DNA of 64,000 nt from Diplosphaera chodatii (taxonomy: Eukaryota > Chlorophyta > Trebouxiophyceae > Prasiolales > Stichococcaceae): positions 868,001 through 932,000 of the forward strand of contig JAALGY010000053.1 in assembly GCA_032358165.1 (NCBI GenBank), written 5' to 3'. Below the pieces are notes generated by a model, which ran no database searches, was not told the origin of the DNA, and saw only the letters and a program-made list of their open reading frames with translations. Position 1 is the stretch's first letter, and the number at the start of each line of letters is the position of its first letter. This document shows, one piece after another, positions 23,750-37,700 of this stretch. The position numbers were made by a program, and so were the translations under genes.

Positions 23750-26700
23750 TCATGTGGCTGCGGCAGCCGCTGCCTTCCCGCGCTTGGCGGCGCTGCCCCC
23801 GCTGCTGCCGGCCGGCTTCCGCTTCCGCGGCGCTGAGCCACCTGCACAGGATACCGCTGTCGTGGCGTCAGCGTCTGCACCAAAGCAGTGAACCGAATGC
23901 AGCAGGCACATGCACTCACAGACCTGCCACGGCCGACACGCTGAACCCAGCAGCGCTGTGTAGGACGCTGTGCAGCACACCGAGGTCGAAGCCAGGCCAG
24001 GACGCTCGTGGCAGGACACACAGGACCCTGGTTGATGCGGCACCTGGCATGAGCACCACCAGGCTGGGCGCGCACAGTGCACGAGGACTGTGTGGGCATA
24101 CCAGGGTGACCGGGAGGCGGCGCACCCTCGGCGGTGGCGCGGGGGCGGGCGGCGCCGGGGGCCTTGGCGGCGCCGGCCTTGCGCCCGCCGCCCTCCTTGG
24201 CGTCGTACTCCTCGTTCTCCTTCTCCACCAAGCGGATGAGCGTGTCGCACCGCCGCGCCAGCTCCTGCATCACAGCACGCACGCGATGGACTTTTTGCCA
24301 CTTTTAATAGGCGCAGCCAAAGCTGCAAGCCCAGCTGATGTGGACCAGGTGGTCTGGAGCGCTGGGGCATTCCGCCAAAGTGAATAGAGGTGATGGCGGC
24401 ACCAGCTCGTGCAGCCGGAGTGAGAGCATGAACGAAGGCAATGCAGGCTGTATGTGAGTGCAGTACCCTGGAGGTGTCCTGCCGCCCCAAAGGCTGTCGA
24501 TCGACAAGGTGGTGGGCACAGCATGCAGTGCACACCTGCGGCGTGCGGCTCTTGAAGAACCAGTCAAAGCGGAAGCGCCAGGACTGCCGGATCTGCGCCT
24601 TCAGCTCATCCCACGCGCCATACCTGAGAACCACAGGTTGAAGCATGGTACTTGGAGGCCACAGACACGAGACACTCAGACGATACAAAGCACGCTCATC
24701 ATTGACAAGGCACACACAACACAGATGGATATTGGATCAGCATCGAGGCCGCTGGACCTGATGCAGATACAACATGGCCGTGCACAGAAATAACAGCAGT
24801 GGCAGCGCACCCGAGCTGGTGCACCATGCACAGCAGGAAGCGGTCCTCCTCCTCCGTGTACGCCTTGCCCTTGTTGGCGCCGTACGCCAGCTTCAGCTCC
24901 TGCAGGCGCCGGGTGTGCACACAGGGGTCGGCCAGACTGGCATATGCAGCTGAGTTTCGGAGGCGCATCAGCTCTGTTGACCGGCTGAAACAGGGCTGCT
25001 TGGTGGCCACTGCATGCGGTGCCAACTGACTCCGATGGCGCGTGCTGCTACAGCCACAACACAACACCAGGACTGACCTGCCAGGGGTTGCGGTAGCGGT
25101 CCAGCTTGGCGGCGATGGCGGCCATGATGTCCGCCTGGCGCTGGATGCGCTGCTCCCCGCGCTCGATGTTCTTGGTGATGCGCTCGTAGTCGTTGAGCTC
25201 CGTGTAGCGCTCCCAGAACACCTTGGAGTACGCGCGCACCTGCGGCCACGAAGGGATGCAGGGCGTTTGAGGAAGGTGGCACACTTGGGCATGCAGCTCT
25301 GGCAGCCAGCACCGAAGAGGTCAGGCCGGCAGTCCAGACGCCTTGACTCTTTGCATGGATGCACGCACCGCATGTAGCTCGGCATGTTTGAGCTTCAGTC
25401 AGACTTGCCACATGTTATTGTGCTGCATCTGCTGTCGCACTTCTATGTAGAGCACACTATGTATATGTGCTGGGTGAATGGGCTCACATCTTCCTCCGAC
25501 TTGCCGTCGACCTCGGCCGAGATGTCGGTGAGGGCTGTGCGGCCGTACTTCTCCGCGGCCTTGACAAAGGCGTTGAAGTCTCGCCGATTCCAGTTGCTGA
25601 AGCCCGACTGCACACGCAGCACCTCATCTAAGTGATGGATTGAGACCTTGAAGATGCTGTGCCCACGGGCAGATAGCCCCTGCTGCCAATTGATCGCGGG
25701 GAGCAGGTTGCCTCTGCACTTGTGCTGCAGGACCAGAAACCTGCAGCTCGAGCTTGCTCATCGCCAGACTGTTGCTGCACAACCGCAACGGCGCATACAG
25801 CAGAGCTGGCAGCACCTCGAGGAGCCGGTCGCGCTCGGCGACCTCCTCATCTGTGAGCGGCTGTGGGTCGTCAGGGCCGGGTGCCAGCTCCGCCTCGATT
25901 GCCTCGTCTGACGCGCCCTGCAGCACCAAACCGATCCTCAGAGAAGTCAGAGATGAGACAAAAGGCAACCTGATACTGCACAGGCGCCTTTTCTGACTCC
26001 AGCAACGCTGGACAAACATGCACAGACTACAAAAGCGGCAGCATGCTGGCGTGCAGGTTACACCTACAATTATAAATGACGGTCCTCGCGAAGCCTACCT
26101 GTGAGCGCAGGGACGCCTCCTTCTGGCCCTGCTGGTGCTTGTGCACCTCGTGCGCATTCTCCTTGTTGTAGATCTCTGTCAGCCGCGCGGTGTTGAAGAA
26201 CTGGAAGTCCTGCATCTGCGGCATCTTGGGCAGCCGGGGGCCTGACTGCCGGCCGCCGCCGCCGCCACCAGCCTGTTGGGTGAATGCACAGCCACATACA
26301 TCAACATACGCATTCTCCGCTCCCAGAAAAGCGAAACATAGAACTGGGGCCCAAACGAGCGCAGCCCTGCAGGGTTGATATCAACAAAACATGCCTTCAG
26401 CGCGTTGCGGAAGTACTCGTTCTCGGCGTAGTTGACCATGCGCTTGCGCTCGCGCTTCGGCGGGTCGATCCAGTTGTTGCCTGTGATGCACAGGAGCAGA
26501 AGCTTCAGGATGCACTGTATTGGCCCACCACGCGGCGCACACCATTGAATATGCATGGCACGCTTTCTTTGTCAAGTTCAAATGGTCCCTGGTGCTTCAA
26601 CCTTTGGTTGCAGCTGTGGACAACTGTTGGGCTCGCACCGATGAGGGTCTTGTAGTCCATGTCCTGGCCGACCGGCTCGTCTGTCTGGTCCTTGTAGTCG

Positions 26701-29700
26701 TAGGCCGACAGCCCTGCCAGCAACGCCCACGATGCCCGCTTAGTCAAGGACGACAGGATGCGTGAGGGCATCTGCGTGCAACACGGCTCAAGGAACGTGT
26801 TGCTGTGACAGGCAGCTTTCCAGGTACGGGAAGGCTGGCAACGCACCGCCGTCCATGGTGAACTTCATGGCGTTCTCGGTGTATTCCTGGAGCTTGTTGT
26901 TCAGCTCCGCCGTCTCCTGCTCGCCCTTGGCGATGATGGCGTCGATGTCCGCGTCCGTGACCAGGCCCGACTGCAGCAAGTGGCCAATGCCGCAGCAGTC
27001 AGCGTGCAGGCAGAAGCACACTGCAGCTTATGGCAAGATGGCACCCCGCAGTCATCAGCTCTTGTAATCCGAAGGACCGTCCCAGGCCGTTATCATTTGC
27101 CCAGACGGCATCAGGGGGCCAGCCAACGGGAAGCGGGAAGCAGCGCACCGTGCCGCCGGAGAACACCATCTCCGCGCCATAGCGGACCATGGCCAGCAGG
27201 TCGTCCTTGTTCACGCCCTTCACATTCTCTGTCAGCCGCCCCTGCTGGATGACCAGCGCATCCAGCCGCAGCTTCTTGTACGCCTTCTCAATCACCTGGT
27301 CGCACCGCACCGTCGATTGAGTGTCTGGCAGACTGCACCAACTATGAGGATTCGTCCATGTTGAACCTGGCAGGCAAAGCTGGAAGAGTGGGGCTATCAA
27401 CGCGACGTGTTGCTCTTGAAGGCAAGCCACAAGAGCAACGACAAGTGCGCGATTAAAAGGGGGCCACGCCGTGAGGGGGCTTAAGGTAGCGATCACATAC
27501 CTTCTCCTCGATTGAGTTGTCGATGCAGAAGCGGAACACCTGCACCTCCTTCTTCTGCCCAATGCGGTGCGCTCGGTCCATCGCCTGCGGAGCAGTTGAC
27601 AACCCTCTTCACCAGCAGCACACTACATGAAAATTGGAAGACTTCCCTGGCAGCTGTTGTTGGAATGACCTCGTCATCTGTAGCTGGTAGACCGCAGGTA
27701 CATGCTATCGAACAGGAGTACGGCTGACCTGCAGATCCATCTGCGGGTTCCAGTCGCTGTCGAACAGCACGACGATGTCGGCGGTGTACAGGTTGATGCC
27801 CAGGCCGCCAGCGCGCGTGGACAGCAGGAAGATGAACTTCTCGGAGCCCTCCGCGTTGTACTCGTCGATCTGCCGTTCCCGGTCCTCTCCGCTGGTGTTG
27901 CCGTCAATCCGGCAGTACTTGTACCCTGGGAATGATGTCACAACACAGGGTTCAGCAGCTGGCGTGTGGCCACTGGAGACTTGATCGTCTTCGTCTACTG
28001 TTTTTGGCATTCCGACCGATCTGACCAAGCAGCAGATGTGTTGAGACGCCGTTCCCTTGCAGCCACAACCCACACAAGGCAGCCAGGTGCCCACCACTTG
28101 CTCCAGAGTCATGCGGCCACAACCCTTGGCACGAGGGCCCCAGGACTCACCGCGGTAGATGCAGTAGTCCTCCAGGATGTCGAGAAGCCGCGTCATCTGG
28201 CTGAAAATGAGCACGCGCGAGTTGCGCGACTGCAGCTTGGGCAGCAGCTTGTCCAGCAGCACCACCTTGCCTGCGCAGTTGGAGCAAGGCAGACAGCAGC
28301 TTCAGTAGGCTTAGCATCGCCTGACGCACTGTAGAGAGTGGGCTGCTGGTGAGCTATGACGGGCAATCAAGCAGCCGCGGCAATCACAGAGGGCAATGAG
28401 GGCGCCCAGATTCACCTGAGTTCTCGACCAGGTGATCGCCGGTGGTGTATGGCGGGCCCGGCTCAGCACCCTGGAAGAGGTACGGGTGGTTGCAGCACTT
28501 GCGCAGCTGCATCACGATATTCAGCAGCCGTGAGCGATCCGCCCCTGCACAACGCACGAAGCAATGATGGTGGAAAAGATCTCAGTATGGCCAGAGCATT
28601 GCTGCAGCAGCAGATACTACGGACAGACGTCCAACTTATGGCAGTTGGCTCCCATGCTGACATCACCCATGACACATACACAGGCATAGCTGCACGCACC
28701 GCCGTTGACGGCCTCAATATCCTTCTGCAGCAGCGCGGCGTAGTACTTCTTCTGCATCTCCGTCATGCCCATCTTCAGGATGGTCTCCTTCTTGGGCGGC
28801 AGGCCCTTCTCCACGTCGCTCTTCAGCCGCCGCAGCAGGAACGGCCGCAGCACCTGCGGCAGGGCACACATTTTGCGACATTTCCGACGATCAGCTGCTT
28901 TGACGCCGCTTCTGAATGTGGGAAAACAATCCAACCTCCGCAGCTTGTGCTCACCTTGTGCAGCTGCTGTACAACCTCAGCCTCAGCCTCCGCAGAAGAG
29001 GAGCCCAGCGTGAACCACTCGTCGAACTTCTCTGCCGAGGCAAACACCTGCGCACACAAGAAACACTCGGCTTCTCGTCTTTGATTCTAGCGGCTTTGTT
29101 GGAGAGTGCACTGCAGCGGTATGAACAGAGTGCTAATCAAAGGGGCAGCGCGCACCTCGGGCAGCAGGAAGTTGAGCAGAGCCCACAGCTCGTGCAGGTT
29201 GTTCTGGAGTGGCGTGCCAGTGATCAGCAGCCGGTAGTTTGTCTTGAACATGCGGACCGTCTGCAGGACACCATTGCAAATCCTCAGACCCTGATCATCA
29301 GCTGTGGTGTTGTTGCCGAATAATCCCTTTGGAGCAAAAGCCGCACAAGATCAGCGGCCAGCGCCTGCAACAAGCCAGGGCGAGGTGCGCACCCTGGACA
29401 GCAGCGAGTTCTCGTTCTTGATGCGGTGCGCCTCATCGATGATGATGTACCGCCAGTGGAAGCGCTTGAAGTGGTTCTTCTCCTTGTTGACCATCTCGTA
29501 AGAGGTGACCACCACATCGAATTTCCCGGGCTGGACGAAGTTGTCCTTGCAATATTGCTGCGCAGCACAACGAGGAAGGACTTAATATCAGCTGCACATG
29601 GCTGGAATATCAGAAAAGGGGCAGCACCTGTCTCACAAGTTCTCTGTCACAAGGCTTGGTTGCCTCCGTCTCAAACTCGATCAGTTTACGACCAGGCACT

Positions 29701-31144
29701 CCAGGTACGTGTTAGTGCTCACCCGCTCCTCCGCATTGCCAATGAACTTGGTGGCGCGCAGCGACGGGCACCACCGCTTGAACTCGTTCATCCAGTTGTG
29801 CAGCGTTGACTTGGGCACAATGACCATGTGCGGGCCACTGATGCCGCGGTACTCCTGCAACGATCGGCCGAGCATGCCATGTCAGCCCTGGACAGTCAGC
29901 AAGCACTGGCCATTGATGCTGCAGGTCTCCAATCGACCTCAGCACAGCAGCGCCCTGCAAGTTCGATGCAATTCCTCACCTGGAGATACCCCAGCAATGA
30001 GATGGTCTGCAGTGTCTTGCCAAGGCCCTGCAGATCCGGTTGTATCCCTTGTTAGCCCATGCTTTCAACCCTTCAAGTACATGACTGGTATATTAGCAGT
30101 GTCTGCTGCATCATGGCAGCTGTCAACCACACTCACCATCTCGTCGGCAAGAATGCCGTTGATGCCGTTGTCGTACAGGTGGATGAGCCAGTTGAGGCCC
30201 TGCAGCTGGTAGTCGCGCATCTTGCCAAACTTGATGCAGCTGGGCTGCACCGTCAGACGGTGCTGCTTGTCCGCGACAGTCTCATCCAGCAGTGCCATGT
30301 CCTCCTTCTCCTCTGCCTTCTTATCGTGCGATCGCCCCTTGGCCGTCCTGCAACAGCATCACCGGACGCAGGGTCGCCTGATGCAGAGATGCCCTGGTGA
30401 TGTGCCACACGATCCGAGCAGCAGATGCCTACTGTATGAGCATGCAGCACTCACTTCCTGCCCTCAGCGGCCAAGTCTGCGTCAGCAAAGTGCTGGAACA
30501 CCTCCGCCTGCTGCAGCAGGAAGTTCATGCGCTTCTTGCCGCGGTCCTCCTGCACATCATAAGGTGGTTTCAAAAGCTTGAGCCTGAGAGGTGGAGCCGT
30601 AGCGTGGTTGCGCATTCAATTGTAGCCTCCATGTCAAGCATGTCACAATATGCGCACCTCGCCAGCCTCGCTGGAGATGTTCTGCTGGGACCGCAGCTGC
30701 TCGAGGTGCTCCCGCTTGAGGCGCTGCTGCTCCTTGAGGCGCTGCCGCTCCCGCTTCGCGACGGCCTTTGCCTCCTCCGAGGTGACGTGCGCATCCTGCA
30801 CAGTAGAAGGCTGCCAACGTCGGATGTTTGCAGGGATGCGTCAGAGCGGTGCACGTGCACAATCAGCATGCCTGAGGGAGGTCCGACAGGAGCAGCCGTC
30901 TCAACCCTTCCAGCCTTCCAGCCTTTCGAAGCATAGACAGTCTGGCCGATCGGCAGCGGAGCGTCTGCAGCTGGCTGGTGACCAACCTGGCCCGTATGCG
31001 GCGCATGCTCACCTCTTCCTCATCCTCTGTGCTGTACTCCGAGACGTTTGGAGAATCGTCCGCTGTCTCCTCCTCCGCTGCCTCGGCATTCACCGCATCA
31101 AAGTCCTCCTCCGGCACCTCGTCGACCGGGGGAGTGGTGGCCAT
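23750..31144 (-). CDS. ISWI-type chromatin-remodelling ATPase (CHR11/CHR17-like)
   Basis: This SNF2-family ATPase slides and spaces nucleosomes in the nucleus. The ATG at 31144 opens an acidic N-terminus ([15 protein letters not shown]). The ATPase lobes follow in order: [25 protein letters not shown] joined to GLGKTLQTI (Walker A), [38 protein letters not shown] (DEAH), the helicase-linker [65 protein letters not shown] and [11 protein letters not shown]. The ISWI-specific C-terminus is complete: an acidic [13 protein letters not shown] region, DPPKRERKR...YAEN, then HAND-SANT-SLIDE blocks ([18 protein letters not shown], [76 protein letters not shown]). It ends in a Lys/Ala-rich tail at 23750. 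More than 20 introns interrupt it. Confidence 0.94.
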
Positions 31145-31920
31145 CCTGGTGTGGGCCACCACCCAAGCCCAACGGGCCGCAAGTGCTGCTGGAGGCTACA
31201 GCTGACCGGACAGGAATGTGAATGCAGGTGCTTCACCGACGAGGCACAAAGCAGCGCTCGAGTCTAAAGAGAAGACCGAAATGCCCGCTGCGAACAAATC
31301 ACGTTCTTGAATTCAATCGACCGCAATCTGATGCGCCCCGCAGCCCGCCGGCCCTTGCCTGATTGCGGCAATCACTGCCTGAGAAGCGTTTGGGAGTCTG
31401 GTCTCAGCTAATGTCGTCATTGGCCAAGAGCCACCAAACTTTGAACGGCCGTGCATGCTCTCCAGGGTTTGGCGGCAACAGCAGCGGGCCCGACTTGTGG
31501 GCTTGGCTCCAGTTGCGCCAGAACGCCATGTTTCCCACCTCAGGGAGGCACCTGTATTCACTCCGTCTCAGGCAGCCGCTGACATCGGAGTGGTTTTTTA
31601 CCGACTTGATGTTACCAGCAGGTGGTACCCATCCAGGGGTCCATACACTTGCTGGACCCTTTGCTGTTCTGTGCTGACCGTCCTGGAGCGCCAAACCACA
31701 TCGACAACTGACAAATCATCGTGATCTGCTTCTACTCTGCCTGTGATGCTAGATCAATGCGAAGCAACACCCCCGATGCACATGTGCGCAGCGTCGCACG
31801 TGCTGTGCAATGCGCATGCTGATCCCTTGCAACAGCAGCACCCAATAGCCACCGTTCCTCTGCTGCTCAAGCCAAGCTGGCGAGCATGTCATGACCCCGC
31901 TGAGGCGTCTGCAGTTGCCA
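31145..31920. other. Intergenic: ISWI upstream region
   Basis: This lies between the ISWI start and the CRAL-TRIO gene stop, both minus strand, so it holds the ISWI promoter and the neighbour's 3' UTR. A 41-codon minus-strand frame is described separately. Nothing else is recognised. Confidence 0.5.
31404..31529 (-). CDS. Small open frame upstream of ISWI, 41 codons
   Basis: An ATG at 31529 opens a 41-residue frame beginning MAFWRNWSQAHKSGPLLLPP and ending LLANDDIS. The amino-acid make-up (Trp, Pro, basic residues) is protein-like and the upstream frame also stays open. It could be a small protein, the last exon of one, or an upstream ORF in the ISWI leader. I recognise no family. Confidence 0.2.
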   Translation of the reverse strand: MAFWRNWSQAHKSGPLLLPPNPGEHARPFKVWWLLANDDIS

Positions 31921-34099
31921 TCAATAGGATCCTAGCTGCACCTCCGCATCCAAGCTCTCTGCACGCTGGGGGCTCTCCACTGCTGGCCCAGCTGTGGGCG
32001 TCAGGCTGGTGCCAGGCTCCACGCCCAGCTCCTCCCGCAGGAAGCGCGCGCCTGGGACAGTTAGGATCCGATCAGCAGGCCTGAGTCACTAGGAAGCCAG
32101 TGGCTGTGAAGCAACTGATTTGGGCGCAGGCCTGCAGGCCGCACCTAGTTGCTCAGCCTTGACATCGCCACCCGTCACCGCATCAATGTCAAGCAGGCTG
32201 TCCACCTGCAGCGTGCCAAGGTGGAATGGCACTATTCTTTTGTATATATAATGGCATCAGTTCCACTATGATCGCACAAACCCAGATATTGCCAAGACAA
32301 AGTTTAGGCCTGCAGCAGTTTCAGCAGCACATGCAGGTGAAAGGCTTACGCCAGGCAAGCCATGCCATGAAATACCTTGTGCAGCTTGCGGGCCGCCTTC
32401 AGGCTGAGGAAGGGGCGCAGCACGACCATCATGGTAGACAGCATTGCGCTCGGCCGCACAAGCACTATGTATTTTACGTTCTTCTTGTACGGGCGCGACA
32501 GCGAGCGGTATGCCCTGATGAGCCACATCGCCGGCAGCTTGCTGGAGGTGTCGCCCTGGTGGCCGCTCGCAACCATGCACAGCACATATGGCCCCTGCGC
32601 ACAGCAAGATGAGCGGCTGGTGAGCAACTGGTTTGTCACGCTCAGTGCTGCTGCCAAATGAGCAAGCACCCGCCACCAAATCTGGCCCAGGCACCAGCCC
32701 ACGAGACCGACTGGAAGAGCCTCATCAGCAAGCAGCCTCGGCACAATCACCTGGTACACGATGGGTTCCAGGCGCCGCTTCATGTATTCCATGGCACGGT
32801 TGCGCAGCTTGGGTTGCAGCATTGCGTCTGCGCGTGCGTTCACCACGACGACTGGCCGCCCCACCGAGTCAATGCCGTCATAGTACAGCAGCCCCTGCCG
32901 AGAATCATTGGGCCAGATCGAAGCAGCTGGTTTGACCATGCACTGTCACCTTGCGGCAATCGGAAGGTACATGCCGTGAGCTGGCACACAGTGCTTCAGC
33001 CCCCGTGTGCTGAGTGGCGTACTCACCCTGAACTCGGGGGGCTCGACGCCCGGCGGCGGCAGCGGCGTGCGCGGCGCACTGCCCGGCGGGGGTGACATCG
33101 GCCTGTTGTACACCGGCGGCGACACTGAACGGGAAGCGTCCTCCTTTGCTGCTTCCCGCTGCTGCTGCAGACGCCGCTGGATCGCCTCGTCCTCTCTGTC
33201 CTGTGCTGCACGCTCCGCATCCACCTGTGCACGTTGCGGCCAAATGCACGGTCTGTTCTTCAATCTGGATGTTGCAGCCTTGCAGGAGTGCGAAGCAGAT
33301 TATCTCGATGTGCCCAACGCATGCGGTACACATGCAGCAGAACTCGGAATGCGGCACACCTGCCCGGCTGTGGGCGCTGACGACCGGGCAGCTGGCTGAG
33401 CCTGCACCTCCTCCTCATCCAACGTGAAGGTGGCATCGGCCTCGTCCTGCCATGTGAGACCTTGCCGGTTGTTGGCGGCAGGAGGTGACGGCAGCAGTCA
33501 TGCATCTGAGCAACTCAATATGGAGTGGGTGTGGGACAGCAGCCTAGCCCTGATGCGGAGCCAGCTGTGGCAGCTCACCTGGAAGAAGGCATCTGAATCA
33601 ATGCGGGCTGTTGATGGGGGCAGCGGGTCGTCCAGTGATCGCGGCGTGCCCAGCGCAGCAGCAGGCTCCTGGCTGTATGTACAAAAAACGAAGCCATCAA
33701 CTTGTATTGGGGTTGACAGTACATGTGTAACAGCATCATGACAGTTTTCCTCCGAATGGCACACCTGTTCGTGCTGCTGGCCGGCAAGGTAGCTACACTG
33801 GCTGCGCCACCGCTACCGTCGAGATCCTGGCTGAGGCTGATCTCCGTCAGCTGTTGCACCGCTGCTGGCAGGCTGTCAGGCTGGGTGGTTGCCACAGCGT
33901 TGCCGTTCAATGCCTCTGTTGCATCGGCAGTGTCGCATCCCGCTACAGGGGATACATCATGCGCCGAGGTCGGCGACTGGCTGTCTGCTGCATCCGGCTG
34001 GCTGTCGCTGTGTGCGCCATTCGTAAGCGGCACGGCCGCAGAGGCTGCAACTGCTACTCCATCTATCCTATGCGCCGGTTCATGCTCGCTTGTGGCCAT
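31921..34099 (-). CDS. Divergent CRAL-TRIO (BCH/Sec14-like) domain protein
   Basis: The ATG at 34099 opens a long disordered N-terminus rich in Ser, Ala, Asp and Thr. It continues through an acidic exon, then a Glu/Arg/Gln-rich helix (DREDEAIQRRLQQQREAAKE) and a proline-rich stretch (YNRPMSPPPGSAPRTPLPPP). The globular part begins GLLYYDGIDSVGRPVVVVNA and includes MEYMKRRLEPIVYQ, GPYVLCMVASGH and the hallmark RAYRSLSRPYKKNVKYIVLV followed by RPSA. This is the divergent CRAL-TRIO_2 domain of BNIP2/RhoGAP1-type BCH proteins, which bind small GTPases or lipids. The domain ends near KLHK, then two short exons lead to the C-terminus (ARFLREELGVEPGTSL) and TGA at 31921. No RhoGAP domain follows. 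The partner and substrate are unknown. Confidence 0.8.
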
Positions 34100-34760
34100 G
34101 TACGCCAACAACGCGCCACGTCCGGCAGCAGTGCTTCAGATATTGTGTTGGTTCAGCCGCAGAAAGGGTCTGAATGCAAATATGCGCGGCCACGAACTGA
34201 TCTCGCCTGATCGCTGCCCTGCACAGTGAAACTCTGTGATCGTTGGTTAATAGTGCTTCATAGATCAACTGCACATCAGAACATCAGCATGTGCACGCAT
34301 TTTGCATTGGTGCTCGGCAGTCTGCCAAGGTCTTGCCATCATGAGTGGCATGTGGCACATCAATTTCACGAGCTTGTTCCAGCACAGACGGCACATAGGA
34401 GTCAGATGGCAGATTGCAACGTTCAGCGAACCGTCCGCACCTGACACGACTCTATGCGGTCTCAGTCGATCTGCCGAGGGCAGCCAAGAAGTTCAATCGC
34501 ACTTCGCCTTGACCCACATGCAAGAGGCGCAACTTCATCGCCTGCGCAACCTGCATCTGTCAAGAACGGTGCTGGTGCCTACAGTTAGCAGGGGACATGC
34601 GCATGTCGCGAGCCATGATGTGCAGCCTTCAGCGGCGGCAGTCGGCGGAGAAGAGCCACCCTGTACCGTTCGCAACCCATGCACTGCGGCGTTCTGCTCG
34701 CAAGTCTGCATATGATAGTGTTCTTCACCTGGTGTTCGAAGACAACAGTAGCATCGCGAT
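34100..34760. promoter_or_regulatory. Divergent promoter region, CRAL-TRIO gene / NOP2
   Basis: About 660 bp separate two divergent start codons. No TATA-like or other box is convincing by eye, and no coding segment is recognised. Confidence 0.4.
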
Positions 34761-37700
34761 ATGGCAAAGAAGCGCAAGGCAACGGACCTGAGGTGGGAAA
34801 TCCAGTCCGTCACATCTTGCGACACTCTGAAATGCAGTCTCGCCTGCATATCTGAGTGCATGACACTGCTTGCAAGCGATCTGTATGAAAAAAAGATATT
34901 CCAGCTACGTGGGAGGTGATGCTTGCTGCACCTAAAGTTTGCTGTCGGAAGTCCCGGCGGCTCTGTCGGCAGTCTTGCGACAAGCAAAGGAACATGCAGA
35001 GGATGTAGTGCTTTGTGCGCAGGTCTGGACGCAACAATCCGCCGTCCGAGCAGGCGCAGCTCGCCAGGCTGCAGGATACTGGCAAGCCACCAAAGGTGCG
35101 CCGCCTTGCTGCGGCAGCTTTTGTATTGACATGTGGGCTGCTGAATGATGCATCACTGTGAAACGAAAAGGTCAACCTTACAAGACTTCGAACCTGGTAG
35201 GTGTACATCAAGGAGAAGAAGCCCAAGAAGACGGCTGCAGTGGCGGCAGGCCGCGGCGGCAAGCCTGGCCCTGGATTCACGGACGCAAATGCCTCGTGGC
35301 TCAAGCCAAAGGCGGCGCCGGCTCGCAGCAAGGCCGCCACGAGGGTGGCAGCAGCCAAAGCAGCAGAGATCCGGGCGGCAGAGGAGGAAGGCGGCTACAC
35401 CAGTGACAGCGAGGATGCCCCGCTGCCCGGGGAGCTGTCCGGCAGCGACAGCGACCAAGTGGGCCTCATGAGCGACTCTGAGGACGGCAGCGAAGGTGCG
35501 CCCAGCAGTGGCAGGTTGCTCGCAGGTCGATCAACGGCATGTCGTCCAATGGCGTGCCCGCAGTGTTCCATAGTGTGCGTGCAACTGTTGTGCAGGCAGC
35601 GACTTGCAGGTTGGGCCTGGTCTCAGCATGTCATCCGAAAGCGATGATGAAGCGGCAGATGAGGATGCGCAGCCTGCCGCCAACGGTCTCGGCGACCTGG
35701 GCTCCTCGGATGACGACGATGACCTGGGCGATCTGCGGGACGACTTCAGCGGCGACTCGCAGCCCAGCGGCGGCGACGAGGCCGACGGCAGCGGCGACGA
35801 GCTGTGGTCCTCTGACGAGGGCAGGGACGAGCAGCCAGCCGGGCGCGGCGGCAGGCTCGCGTCAGCTACCGGCGGCGACGGGTCGGATTCTGACGACGAG
35901 GATGACGATCCGCTGGGTGGCGCGGACTTCTCGGGCTCAGACATGGAGGCATCAGACGACGAGGAGGATGAGGAGGACACGCTGCTGCCATCGGAGCGGA
36001 AGGCAGCCAAGCTTGACCGGCAGAGGTGTGTACATAGACCATGACCAGCAAGGCAGCAACGTTCTGGGCGCTTCAAGCACAGCGGTTGTTCCTCATGCTG
36101 CGGCGGCACGGCTGCATCAGCATGCATGCGGAGCTGTGCTCATACATCATCCGTCAGGGCAGGCTCCGCACGGCCAGCCTCGTCCAGCCTCCTCGCGCAC
36201 GATCGTGCAGGAAAGAGGAGGAAGCAGCCGCCGCGGCTGAGGGGCAGGACCTGGCCACCAGCATCGCTGACGCGGCCATGGCGGTGCTGCCGGAGGAGGG
36301 CGATGACGCCGACCTCGCCACAGTGGGCCGCAGGATACAGGTGCCGATTCTTCGGCTGCTGGAGAGCAGCTGCTGGCCAGTGCTGCTGGCCAGTGCTGTG
36401 CGCGCTACTGCCACGGCACCGGTCGCAGCCACTGTATGCCCATGGTGCCTCCTTGGAACGTGCCACTGATCACGCTTGTGTGCTGCAGGAGCTGGTGCGT
36501 GTGCTGAAGAACTTCAAGTCGGTGCGGGATCCGCTGCGGCCGCGCTCCAGCTATGTTGACCAGGTGACTTCACACAGTCTGCAAGCTTAAGCACGACTCC
36601 TGTCGATGCCGTTGTCGGGCTGCAGTTCCACTGCCAAGCGGAGCATGGTATATGTGGTTCTGTGCCCCATGCCATGCAGCTGAAGCGCGATATCATGACG
36701 TATTACGAGTACAATGACTTCCTGGCGACCTACATCCTGAATCTGTTCCCCTTCGATGAGGCAGTCGAGTTCATTCAGGTGCTCCATACAAGGCCTGGCT
36801 GTATCTGTGCCAATGTGGGCAAGCAGTGCAGGTGTCATGCGCCAACCTGTGGAATGGCTCACAGTCCACCATACCGCACCAAGTATCAAGGCGAGCTCGA
36901 TGCTGACAGGACAAAGACATATGTCTGCAGGAGAACGAGAAGAAGCGGCCAATCACGCTGCGCACAAACACGCTGCGGGCGCGGCGGCGGGATGTGGCCG
37001 GAGCGCTGATCAACCGCGGCGTGAACCTGGACCCCATTGGCGAGTGGTCGAAGGTGCGCACGCTGAATCGCAAATTCGTGCTGTAGCAGCCGCCATGTGC
37101 AGTGTCAGCCACCGTGAGGCATCAAACACTCTACATTGGCCAGCTTAGGAATAAGTATTCTGATCGCCATCATTGCTGGTGAGCGTCTGAACCTCTGCAA
37201 CATGATGAAGCTCATCCGCTGCCGCAGGTGGGGCTGGTGGTGTACGAGTCGCAGGTGCCCATCGGCGCCACGCCAGAGTACATGGCGGGGCACTACATGC
37301 TGCAGGGGGCGTCCTCCTTCATGCCCTGCATCGCGCTGGCGCCCCAGGAGGGCGAGCAGATCGTGGACGTGGCAGCTGCACCAGGTGCGCTGCTGTGAGC
37401 ATTTGCAGAACCATGCCCAGGGGACTGGTGCTCGTCCTGACGCACTCAGTTGATATTTGCAAGCAGTACTGCTCCTGCAGTCGGCCATGCCTCCCCGGCA
37501 CTGGTGCACTATCCATGAGCTTAGCCCCACCCCAATGCTGCTGCAGGCGGCAAGACGACGTATGTGGCGGCGCTGATGCGCAACACGGGCGTGGTGTTCG
37601 CCAACGAGGTCAACCCGCAGCGCCTCAAGTCGGTGCAGGGCAACATCAGCCGCCTGGGCGTCACCAACGCGGTCGTCAGCTGCTACGACGGCCGCGACCT

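Noticed and set aside
35175..35200. Minus-strand GGTTCGAAGTC resembling a tRNA B box
   Set aside because: No matching A box, acceptor stem or anticodon arm could be laid out around it, and it sits in a NOP2 intron next to an acceptor.
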